NCBI RefSeq assembly: GCF_023073315.1
Contig: NZ_JADPJH010000011.1
Location: forward strand, 16,146-78,506
Direction: 5' to 3'
Length of the DNA: 62,361 nt
Origin: Bradyrhizobium sp. 1
GTDB taxonomy: Bacteria; Pseudomonadota; Alphaproteobacteria; Rhizobiales; Xanthobacteraceae
The translations under genes were made by a program, and so were the position numbers. This document shows, piece after piece, positions 43,770 through 51,130 of the stretch. The notes under the pieces are model-generated. The model worked only from the letters and a program-made list of their open reading frames with translations, was not told the DNA's origin and ran no database searches. The first letter of the stretch is position 1; each line of letters begins with the position of its first letter.

Positions 43770-44783
43770 ATGATGAGGATAGTAGTTATCGCGGCGAGCG
43801 CACTTGCGGCATCGACGGTTGCAGCTTCGGCTGCGACGCTCGACACGGTGAAGAGCCGCGGCACGCTGGTGTGCGGCGTCAGCGCCGGCTTTGCCGGCTT
43901 CTCGGCGCCGGATTCGCAGGGCAATTACAAGGGTCTCGACGTGGATTATTGCCGCGCGCTCGCAGCCGGCGTGCTCGGCGATGCCAGCAAGGTCCGTTAC
44001 GTCTCGCTGACCGCGCAGAACCGCTTCACCGCGCTGCAGTCGGGCGAGATCGACGTGCTCTACCGCAACTCGACGCAGACTTATCTGCGCGGCGTCACGC
44101 TGGGGCTGCGCCAGGGTCCCATCAACTTCTACGACGGCCAAGGCTTTGTCGTGAAGAAGGATCTCGGGGTCAAGGAGATCAAGGACCTCAAGGGCGCAAC
44201 CGTCTGCGTCGCGCAGGGCACCACGCATGAGGTCACGCTCGGCGATTACGGCCGCGCCAACGGCATCGACTGGAAGCCGCTGGTGTTCGATCGCGTCGAC
44301 ACCATGTACCAGACCTTCTTTGGCGGCCGCTGCGATGCCATGACCCAGGACGCCTCCGCGCTCGCCGGTGCGGTGACGACCGCAGCACCGAATCCGGCCG
44401 ACTACGTCGTGCTGCCGCAGACCATCAGCAAGGAGCCGCTCGGGCCTTTCACCCGCAACGGCGACGAGGTCTGGAGCGACATCATCACCTGGCTGCATTA
44501 CGGCCTGATCGAGGCCGAGGAGCTCGGCGTCACGCAAGCCAACGTCGATGAGATGGCGAAGTCGCAGACCCCCGCGATCCAGCGGTTGCTGGGTGCTTCC
44601 GGCGATCTCGGCTCTCGCCTTGGGCTCGACAACAAATGGCTGGTCACGGCGATCAAGGCCACCGGCAATTACGGCGAAATCTACGAGCGCAATGTCGGCA
44701 AGGCGAGCCCGCTCAAGCTCGAGCGCGGCCTCAACGGCCTCTGGAGCAAGGGCGGCTTGATGTACGCCGTGCCGTTCAAGTAA
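43770..44783 (+). CDS. Polar amino-acid ABC transporter substrate-binding protein (AapJ-like)
   Basis: A 337-residue periplasmic binding protein. A Sec signal peptide (IVVIAASALAASTVAASA, about 4-21) is followed by a type II fold starting TLDTVKSRGTLVCGVSAG. Length and the NFYDGQGFVVKKD and TVCVAQGTTHEV segments match AapJ/BztA. It should feed the AapQ/AapM-like permeases encoded in the divergent unit. It is 12 bases after the aminotransferase stop, so amino-acid capture and catabolism are encoded together. No ATPase gene is in the cluster. Confidence 0.92.
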   Translation: MMRIVVIAASALAASTVAASAATLDTVKSRGTLVCGVSAGFAGFSAPDSQGNYKGLDVDYCRALAAGVLGDASKVRYVSLTAQNRFTALQSGEIDVLYRNSTQTYLRGVTLGLRQGPINFYDGQGFVVKKDLGVKEIKDLKGATVCVAQGTTHEVTLGDYGRANGIDWKPLVFDRVDTMYQTFFGGRCDAMTQDASALAGAVTTAAPNPADYVVLPQTISKEPLGPFTRNGDEVWSDIITWLHYGLIEAEELGVTQANVDEMAKSQTPAIQRLLGASGDLGSRLGLDNKWLVTAIKATGNYGEIYERNVGKASPLKLERGLNGLWSKGGLMYAVPFK

Positions 44784-44787
44784 ACGT

Positions 44788-44910
44788 CTCTCGTGTCCCG
44801 GACGCGCTGCAGCGTGCAACGCTGCGGCGCTGAGCCGGGACCCAGCCGCTACAATGGGCCCCGGCTCAGCAGCGCAATACTTCGCATTGCGCTGCGTCCG
44901 GGGCACGAGA
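44788..44910. repeat. Long structured intergenic repeat, family E
   Basis: A 123-base copy: CTCTCGTGTCCCGGACGC at the left, GCGTCCGGGGCACGAGA at the right, with inner stem-loops GCAGCGT/ACGCTGC and GCGCAAT/ATTGCGC. It lies between the AapJ-like gene and the racemase-like gene on the same strand, so a read-through transcript would carry the folded RNA. Confidence 0.9.
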
Positions 44911-44932
44911 CCTTGCCAGGTAATCCCTTTCA

Positions 44933-45580
44933 ATGACGCCTCCTCGCATCGCCCTCATCCACGCCCTCAAGCATTCCATCGCCCCGATCGAGGCGGCGTT
45001 CGCGCAGGCGTGGCCGGAGGCCCGGCTGATGAATCTGCTCGATGACAGCCTGTCGGCCGATCTGGCGCGCGACGGTGCGCTCAACGACACCATGACCGAG
45101 CGCTTCCTCGCGCTCGGCGATTATGCGGCAGCAACGGGAGCGGACGCGATCCTGTTCACCTGCTCGGCCTTCGGGCCCTGCATCGAGGCGGTCGCGCGCG
45201 CGCATGCGCCGATGCGGGTGCTCAAGCCGAACGAAGCCATGATCGAGCGAGCGGTGACCATGGGCAAAAAGATCGGGCTGCTCTCGACCTTCCCGCCGAC
45301 GCTGGCCTCGATGCCGCCGGAATTTCCGGCCTCCGTTCAGGTCGTGCCGAAACTGGCCGAGGGCGCGCTGGCTGCACTGGACCGCGGCGACCGCGCCACA
45401 CACGACCGGCTGATTGTCGAAGCGTCAAAGGATCTGCGCGATTGCGACGTCATCGCGCTCGCGCAATTCAGCATCGCGGCAACCGCGCCTCTGGTCGCGG
45501 AGGCGACTGGTCGCCCCGTCGTCACGACGCCGGACAGCGCGATCGAGAAGCTGATGAGGCTGCTGAAGACCAAAACTTAA
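44933..45580 (+). CDS. Aspartate/glutamate racemase superfamily protein, one catalytic Cys missing
   Basis: A 215-residue Asp/Glu/hydantoin racemase-fold protein. The first catalytic Cys is in ILFTCSAFG (Cys77). At the second site, where racemases have a Cys after a run such as ALACTH, the sequence is ALAQFS (177-180), with the nearest Cys at 171. Two-base racemisation is therefore doubtful; one-Cys members of this superfamily include arylmalonate decarboxylase, which keeps the other Cys. It could be a decarboxylase, isomerase or one-sided enzyme. It lies after the Aap/aminotransferase genes, and its stop overlaps that of the convergent TetR gene (CTTAAG). Confidence 0.78.
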   Translation: MTPPRIALIHALKHSIAPIEAAFAQAWPEARLMNLLDDSLSADLARDGALNDTMTERFLALGDYAAATGADAILFTCSAFGPCIEAVARAHAPMRVLKPNEAMIERAVTMGKKIGLLSTFPPTLASMPPEFPASVQVVPKLAEGALAALDRGDRATHDRLIVEASKDLRDCDVIALAQFSIAATAPLVAEATGRPVVTTPDSAIEKLMRLLKTKT

Positions 45581-46224
45581 GCGCCGGCCTTCTTCTGGCG
45601 CCGCGCGTCCTTGATCGCAACCGCGAGCGCGGCCTTCGTTTCGTTGACGAAATCCTCGACCAATTCCTCGCGCGTGGCATGTGCGGCCTCGCCGGTGAAC
45701 AGGCCCTGCTCGGCCAGCATCACCACGCCATGCAACGCCGCCCAGATCTTCAGCGCCTGCCGCTCGCGCAAGAGGCCGACCGCCGGCGCCTCCAGGGCTT
45801 CGATCACGAGCCCAAATGTCTCGCGCGTGGCTTCATGCAACTCGCTGCCCTTGGCCGCGCATGAGACGGTGCGGGACGCGAACATCAGGCGATAGATGCC
45901 ATTGCGGCGCAGGCCGAAATCGAGCGTCGCCTGCGCCAGCCGCGACAGCTTTGATTGCTTCGACGGCTTCGCCATCGCCTCGCGCAGAAGTGCACTGAGC
46001 TGCCGGAACGCCTCCGCCGTCACCGCCGTTAGCAGCGCATCACGATCGGCGAAATGCCGATACGGCGCCGGCTGAGAAACTCCGAGCTGCTTTGCGAGTG
46101 CCTTGATGCTGATCGCTTCGGCCCCGCCCTGCTCGGCTTCGCGCAACGCGGCCTTGATCAGGGCGTCGCGGAGATCGCCATGGTGGTAGGCATTGTGCGG
46201 CTTGCGGGCAAGTTGTGAACGCAT
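45577..46224 (-). CDS. TetR/AcrR family transcriptional regulator
   Basis: A 215-residue regulator. The N-terminal helix-turn-helix is in SIKALAKQLGVSQPAPYRHFADRDALL (about 39-65, written as two parts of a single motif), followed by an all-helical ligand domain of the WHG type. It is divergent from the ferredoxin-P450 genes with a 134-base spacer and is a good candidate for their repressor. Its stop codon overlaps the convergent racemase-like stop. The ligand is unknown. Confidence 0.9.
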   Translation of the reverse strand: MRSQLARKPHNAYHHGDLRDALIKAALREAEQGGAEAISIKALAKQLGVSQPAPYRHFADRDALLTAVTAEAFRQLSALLREAMAKPSKQSKLSRLAQATLDFGLRRNGIYRLMFASRTVSCAAKGSELHEATRETFGLVIEALEAPAVGLLRERQALKIWAALHGVVMLAEQGLFTGEAAHATREELVEDFVNETKAALAVAIKDARRQKKAGA

Positions 46225-46250
46225 GTTGCGCCAAGCCTATAAGTTTGCGC

Positions 46251-46280
46251 TTGACAGGGGAAGCCCGCCGCGAATGTAAT
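46251..46280 (+). promoter_or_regulatory. Candidate sigma-70 promoter for ferredoxin-P450 genes
   Basis: A TTGACA box at 46251-46256 is followed by an 18-base spacer and TGTAAT at 46275-46280, about 80 bases upstream of the ferredoxin start. It lies in the TetR/ferredoxin intergenic region, which turns AT-rich here (TAGGATATAACTTAG). An incomplete AAGTT/AACTT dyad flanks it, a possible TetR site. Confidence 0.5.
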
Positions 46281-46358
46281 AGGATATAACTTAGATAAAA
46301 ACCAAATGAGGAACGCGGGACGCCCTTCGGGCTCCGCGCTTACGCCAGGGAAGCCGCC

Positions 46359-46568
46359 ATGACAGAGCGACTGAGGGTTCACGTCGATCCCGACAAATGC
46401 CAGGGCCACGCCCGCTGCAAGGCGCTGGCGCCCGAGCTGTTCGAGCTCGACGAATACGGCAACGCCCATGAAGCCGGCGACGGCATTGTCCCGCCGGGGC
46501 TCGAAGACAAGGCCTGGCTTGCCAAATCCAATTGCCCGGAAATCGCAATCGATGTGATCGAGGAGTAG
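46359..46568 (+). CDS. P450-associated ferredoxin with CxxHxxC motif
   Basis: A 69-residue acidic ferredoxin. Cluster ligands are Cys14, Cys20 and Cys59 (SNCPE); the position between the first two that is Cys in 4Fe-4S proteins is His17 (CQGHARC). This fits a 3Fe-4S ferredoxin, or a 4Fe-4S one with a His ligand, of the type that feeds electrons to bacterial P450s. It is directly upstream of the P450 gene (52-base gap). No ferredoxin reductase is encoded in the window. Confidence 0.9.
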   Translation: MTERLRVHVDPDKCQGHARCKALAPELFELDEYGNAHEAGDGIVPPGLEDKAWLAKSNCPEIAIDVIEE

Positions 46569-46620
46569 CGCGGGACCTGCCTGCCCGTCTTTCGCGAACA
46601 CCAGCCCCAAGGGATCCGAG

Positions 46621-47841
46621 ATGTCCGACGTCAGCCAGCCCGCCGCCCATCCACCCGTGACCGACTGGGTCAACGATTTCGACCACACTGATCCGCAATG
46701 GACGGAGGATCCGTTCTCGATCTGGGAGGAACTACGCTCCGCGAGCCCGGTCGTGCACACAAAACGCTTCCTCGGCTGCTACATGCCGACGACCTATGAA
46801 GCCGTGCGCGAGATCGCGAACGACACCGAACATTTCTCTTCGCGCCGGATCATCGTCCGCGACGTCCGGCCCGAGGTCGCCAGGAACGCCGCCCCGCCGA
46901 TCACCTCCGATCCGCCCGTGCACAAACCGGCCAAGCAATTGCTGCTGCCACCGTTCACGCCGGACGCAATGAAGAAGCTGGAACCACGGATGCGCGCGAT
47001 CTGCAACGAGCTGATCGACGGGTTCATCGTCGACGGCAAGGTCGACGCCGCAGCGCGCTACGCCAAATACATCCCGGTTCAGGCCATCGCGCACATGCTC
47101 GGCATCCCCGAGAGCGACAGCGATCTCTTCATCAACTGGATCCACATGATCCTCGAGCTCGGCATCAAGGACGAGAGCAAGCTGCTCCAGGCCGTGCAGG
47201 AGATGAGCGCCTATTTCACGACGCATATCGAGGAGCGCAGAACGAGGCCGACCGACGACCTCATCTCCTATCTGATGAATGCCAGGGACAAGGAAGGCCA
47301 GCCGCTGGAAGAGTCGCACGTGCTGGGCTCACTGCGGCTGCTGCTGATCGCCGGCATCGACACCACCTGGAGCGCGATCGGCTCCTCGCTCTGGCATCTC
47401 GCCAGGACCCCGGCCGACCGCGAGCGACTGGTCGCCGAGCCCGCGCTGATCCCGAACGCCGTCGAGGAGCTGCTGCGCGCCTATTCACCGGTGACGATGG
47501 CGCGAGAGGTGGTCAAGGAGACCACGATCTCGGGCTGCCCGGTCAAGCCGGGCAACATGGTTCTGCTGTCCTTCCCGGCCGCCAACCGCGATCCAAAAAT
47601 GTTTCCGGATGCTGACAAGGTCGTGATCGACCGCCGTGAGAACCGGCACGCCGCCTTCGGCCTCGGCATCCACCGCTGCGTCGGTTCCAACCTGGCGCGG
47701 ATGGAGATGCAGGTTGCGCTGGAGGAATGGCTGAAGCGGATTCCGGACTTCGCCCTCGACCCGGCAGGCACCGTGACCTGGTCACAGGGCACGGTCAGAG
47801 GACCCCGCCAGTTGCCATTTCTGTTCGAAAAGGCGATGTAG
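46621..47841 (+). CDS. Cytochrome P450
   Basis: A 406-residue soluble bacterial P450. The I-helix oxygen motif AGIDTT is at 244-249, the K-helix ExxR at 283-286 (EELLR), and the haem loop AFGLGIHRCVGS has Cys353 as haem ligand. It hydroxylates a small hydrophobic compound using electrons from the ferredoxin upstream. The subfamily and substrate cannot be named from motifs alone. It lies 28 bases before the MFS permease gene, which may import its substrate. Confidence 0.93.
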   Translation: MSDVSQPAAHPPVTDWVNDFDHTDPQWTEDPFSIWEELRSASPVVHTKRFLGCYMPTTYEAVREIANDTEHFSSRRIIVRDVRPEVARNAAPPITSDPPVHKPAKQLLLPPFTPDAMKKLEPRMRAICNELIDGFIVDGKVDAAARYAKYIPVQAIAHMLGIPESDSDLFINWIHMILELGIKDESKLLQAVQEMSAYFTTHIEERRTRPTDDLISYLMNARDKEGQPLEESHVLGSLRLLLIAGIDTTWSAIGSSLWHLARTPADRERLVAEPALIPNAVEELLRAYSPVTMAREVVKETTISGCPVKPGNMVLLSFPAANRDPKMFPDADKVVIDRRENRHAAFGLGIHRCVGSNLARMEMQVALEEWLKRIPDFALDPAGTVTWSQGTVRGPRQLPFLFEKAM

Positions 47842-47869
47842 GCCCTCCCAACCAGCGGAGAGGCCGGAC

Positions 47870-49192
47870 GTGACTGAGCAAGCAACCCAACCGGCCTCCG
47901 ACCACATCGACATCGCCGACGCCAAGCGCCGGATCAAGGCGATCTTCATCGGCTCGATCGGCAATCTCGTCGAATGGTATGATTTCTACGCCTACACCGC
48001 GTTCGCGCTGTATTTCGCCCCGGCGTTCTTCCCCGGCAGCGATCCCGTCGTGCAGCAGTTGAACATCGCCGTTGTGTTCGCGGCGACCTTCCTGATGCGT
48101 CCCCTGGGCGGCTGGCTGTTCGGCTATATCGCCGATCATTATGGGCGGCGAATCTCGCTGACCCTGTCTGTCGTCTTCATGTGCTTCGGCTCGCTGATCA
48201 TCGCGCTGACACCGACCTATGCCACGATCGGCTTTGCCGCACCGGTGATCCTGGCTCTCGCCCGCGTCATCGAGGGCCTCAGCCTCGGCGGCGAATACGG
48301 CGCCAGCGCCACTTATCTCAGCGAGGTCGCCGATCCCAAGCACCGCGGCTTCTATTCGAGCTTCCAGTATGTGACCCTGATCGGCGGCCAGCTGACCGCC
48401 ATCATCGTGCTTCTGCTCCTGCAAAAGGTCTTCCTGACACCCGAAGAACTGAAGGCCTGGGGCTGGCGCATCCCGTTTGCGATCGGCGCGGCGCTCGCGA
48501 TCTTTGCCGCGGTGATGCGGCGCAATCTGCACGAGACCGAGGCTTTCGAGGAAGCCAAGAAAGTGGTGAAGCCGACCGGCTCGATCGCCAATTTGCTGCG
48601 CTATCCGCGCGAACTGCTGCTGGTGGTGGGTCTCACCGCCGGCGGCACCGCGGCGTTCTACACTTTCACCACCTACATGCAGACGTTCGTCAAGCTCTCG
48701 GTTGGGCTGACCGAGGACCAGACCACGTTCGTCATCTTCGGCACGCTGATCTTCGCGACCATCCTCCAGCCGATCTACGGCGCCATCTCCGACAGGATCG
48801 GCCGCAAGCCGCTGCTGATTTTCTTCGGTGTCGCCGGTACGCTCGCGACCGTGCCGCTCTTGATGACGCTGAAGGAGACCAAGTCGCCGTTCATGGCATT
48901 CATCCTGATCTGCTGCGCCTGGCTGTTCGTCGCCGGCTATACCTCGATCAACGCGGTGGTGAAGGCCGAGCTGTTCCCGACCAATGTGCGCGCGCTCGGC
49001 GTCGGCCTGCCCTATGCCATTACGGTCTCGATCTTCGGCGGCACGGCGCCGGCGATCGCGCTCTATTTCAAGAGCATCGGGCATGAGGAATGGTTCTACT
49101 ACTATCTCGCCAGCATCATCTGCCTGTCGCTGATCATCTATTCCACCATGCGCGACACCAAGCACGCCTCCGCAATGCATCGCCACGAGTAG
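47870..49192 (+). CDS. MFS transporter, metabolite:H+ symporter (KgtP/ShiA type)
   Basis: A 440-residue twelve-helix carrier of the MHS family. The marker GSIGNLVEWYDFYAYTAFAL is at about 27-46, FGYIADHYGRRISL near 84-97 in the loop between TM2 and TM3, and the matching DRIGRKPLLIFF in the second half. It takes up organic acids such as oxoglutarate, shikimate or aromatic acids with protons. Start is GTG at 47870 with GGAGAGG upstream. Being between P450 and sulfite-oxidase-like genes, it may import the P450 substrate. Confidence 0.92.
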   Translation: MTEQATQPASDHIDIADAKRRIKAIFIGSIGNLVEWYDFYAYTAFALYFAPAFFPGSDPVVQQLNIAVVFAATFLMRPLGGWLFGYIADHYGRRISLTLSVVFMCFGSLIIALTPTYATIGFAAPVILALARVIEGLSLGGEYGASATYLSEVADPKHRGFYSSFQYVTLIGGQLTAIIVLLLLQKVFLTPEELKAWGWRIPFAIGAALAIFAAVMRRNLHETEAFEEAKKVVKPTGSIANLLRYPRELLLVVGLTAGGTAAFYTFTTYMQTFVKLSVGLTEDQTTFVIFGTLIFATILQPIYGAISDRIGRKPLLIFFGVAGTLATVPLLMTLKETKSPFMAFILICCAWLFVAGYTSINAVVKAELFPTNVRALGVGLPYAITVSIFGGTAPAIALYFKSIGHEEWFYYYLASIICLSLIIYSTMRDTKHASAMHRHE

Positions 49193-49210
49193 CCCGTTTA
49201 CGAGTAGCCC
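49185..49210. repeat. Short tandem duplication before the sulfite-oxidase-like start
   Basis: ACGAGTAGCCC occurs twice, 15 bases apart (49185-49195 and 49200-49210). The first copy holds the MFS stop codon and the second an extra in-frame TAG before the next ATG. This looks like a recent 15-base duplication. Confidence 0.7.
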
Positions 49211-49870
49211 ATGACCGACGAGACGCCGTCCGACAGCAAGCTAACGCGCACCAAGGAGAAATGGGCGCGCGAAGGCCGTTTCCTTACGGGGAAAGTTACA
49301 CGACCGGAGGATCAGCGCCTGCCGCCGGGCCAGCACCTGACCAAGGACTGGCCCGTACTCGATCTCGGGGTCATGCCGCCGGTATCGCGTGAGCGCTGGC
49401 GGCTCGACGTCTATGGCGCGATTGAAAATCCCGTGTTCTGGACCTTCGCCGAGTTCACCGCACAGAAGCAGTCGCAGTTCACCTCCGACATTCATTGCGT
49501 GACGACCTGGTCGCGCTACGACAACCTTTGGGAAGGCCTCGCCACGCGCGAGCTGCTCGCGGCCTGCGAGCCGCGCGAGGATGCGCGCTTCGTCGTGCTG
49601 CACTCCTCTGACGGCTACACCACCAATTTGGCGCTGGAAGACTTTGCCGCCGAGGACGCGCTGCTCGCCCATAGCTGGTCAGGACAGCCGCTGACGGGGG
49701 AGCACGGCGGCCCGGTGCGGCTCGTGGTGCCGCATCTCTATTTCTGGAAGAGCGCAAAGTGGCTCCAGGCCATCGAATTCGTGACTGACGACGCGCCGGG
49801 TTTCTGGGAAGTCCGCGGCTACCATAACCGCGGCGATCCCTGGGCCGAGCAGCGTTATTCGAACGATTAG
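49211..49870 (+). CDS. Sulfite-oxidase-like molybdopterin oxidoreductase
   Basis: A 219-residue protein with only the molybdopterin-binding domain of the sulfite oxidase family. The Mo ligand Cys lies in SDIHCVTTWSRYDNLW (about residue 96), followed by VLHSSDGYTTNL and VPHLYFWKSAKW. It has no signal peptide, unlike YedY/MsrP, so it is likely cytoplasmic. The natural substrate of this short group is not established. No haem subunit is adjacent. It starts 18 bases after the MFS permease, so it may be co-transcribed. Confidence 0.88.
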   Translation: MTDETPSDSKLTRTKEKWAREGRFLTGKVTRPEDQRLPPGQHLTKDWPVLDLGVMPPVSRERWRLDVYGAIENPVFWTFAEFTAQKQSQFTSDIHCVTTWSRYDNLWEGLATRELLAACEPREDARFVVLHSSDGYTTNLALEDFAAEDALLAHSWSGQPLTGEHGGPVRLVVPHLYFWKSAKWLQAIEFVTDDAPGFWEVRGYHNRGDPWAEQRYSND

Positions 49871-49896
49871 ATTCAAACACGAAACGGGGGGAGCCC

Positions 49897-51120
49897 ATGC
49901 CGACGGAACGCTTCCAATTCACGGGAGAAGGCGGTCATCAGCTCGCGGCGGCGCTGGAGCTGCCGGACGGCGAGCCTGCGGGCTTTGCCCTGTTTGCGCA
50001 CTGCTTCACCTGCGGCAAGGACACGCTTGCGGCCAAGCGCATCTCGGTCGCGCTCGCCGCCAAATGCATCGCGGTGCTGCGTTTCGACTTCACCGGGCTC
50101 GGCTCCAGTGAAGGCGATTTTGCCAATTCGACGTTCTCCTCCAACGTCGCCGATCTCGTGCGCGCGGCCGATCATCTGCGCGCGACACACAAGGCGCCGA
50201 CGCTGCTGATCGGCCACAGCCTCGGCGGCGCCGCGATCCTTGCGGCAGCAGGACAAATCCCCGAGGCCAAGGCGGTCGCGACCATCGCCGCCCCCTCCGA
50301 TCCCGCTCACGTCACCGGTCTCTTCAAGGAGCATATCGACACCATCCGCGCGCAGGGCGAAGTCGAAGTCTCGCTCGCGGGGCGGCCGTTCCGGATCAAG
50401 CGCGAATTCCTCGATGACATCGCCGAGCATGAGCTGATGAAGGACGTGACCAGCCTGCACAAGGCGCTGCTGGTGATGCAGTCGCCTGTCGACGATACCG
50501 TCGGCATCGACAATGCGACGAAGATTTTTGTCGCGGCGAAGCACCCCAAGAGCTTCGTCTCGCTCGACCATGCCGATCATCTGCTGACGAAGCCCACCGA
50601 TGCGCTCTACGCGGCCGATGTGATCGCGGCCTGGGCGAGCCGCTACGTCGATACGGCAAAGCCTGCAAAAGCGATGGACCTCGCTGAGGTGCCGCGCAAG
50701 GTCGTGGTCCAGGAAACCCGCAAGAGCAAGTTCAACCAGATCATGACGGTCGGACCGCATCATCTGGTGGCGGACGAACCGGTCGCCGCCGGCGGCGAGG
50801 ATGCCGGCCCCGGCCCCTATGACTTCCTGCTCGCGGGCCTGGGCGCCTGCACCTCCATGACGATGCGCCTCTATGCAGACCGCAAGTCGCTCCCGCTCGA
50901 TCGCGTCACCGTCACGCTGAAACATTCAAAAATCTATGCAAAAGATTGCGAAGAGTGCGAGACCCGCGATGGCATGCTCGACCAAATCGAACGTGATATC
51001 GCGATGGACGGCGCGCTTGATGCCGAGCAGCGCAAGAAACTGATGGAGATCGCCGACAAGTGCCCGGTGCACCGGACCTTGACCTCGGAGATCCGCATCG
51101 TGACGAAGGCGGTGGACTAG
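49897..51120 (+). CDS. Bifunctional alpha/beta hydrolase-OsmC fusion protein
   Basis: A 407-residue two-domain protein. Residues about 1-255 are an alpha/beta hydrolase with nucleophile elbow GHSLGG (Ser108) and an oxyanion loop near 34-40. Residues about 268-407 are an OsmC/Ohr-type domain with Cys318 (GACTS) and Cys389 (KCPVH), the pair used to reduce organic hydroperoxides. This fusion is known in proteobacteria but its joint substrate is not. It may hydrolyse a lipid ester and detoxify the peroxide. It ends the plus-strand series; ATG follows GGGGGGAG. Confidence 0.93.
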   Translation: MPTERFQFTGEGGHQLAAALELPDGEPAGFALFAHCFTCGKDTLAAKRISVALAAKCIAVLRFDFTGLGSSEGDFANSTFSSNVADLVRAADHLRATHKAPTLLIGHSLGGAAILAAAGQIPEAKAVATIAAPSDPAHVTGLFKEHIDTIRAQGEVEVSLAGRPFRIKREFLDDIAEHELMKDVTSLHKALLVMQSPVDDTVGIDNATKIFVAAKHPKSFVSLDHADHLLTKPTDALYAADVIAAWASRYVDTAKPAKAMDLAEVPRKVVVQETRKSKFNQIMTVGPHHLVADEPVAAGGEDAGPGPYDFLLAGLGACTSMTMRLYADRKSLPLDRVTVTLKHSKIYAKDCEECETRDGMLDQIERDIAMDGALDAEQRKKLMEIADKCPVHRTLTSEIRIVTKAVD

Positions 51121-51130
51121 CGCGCTGGCA

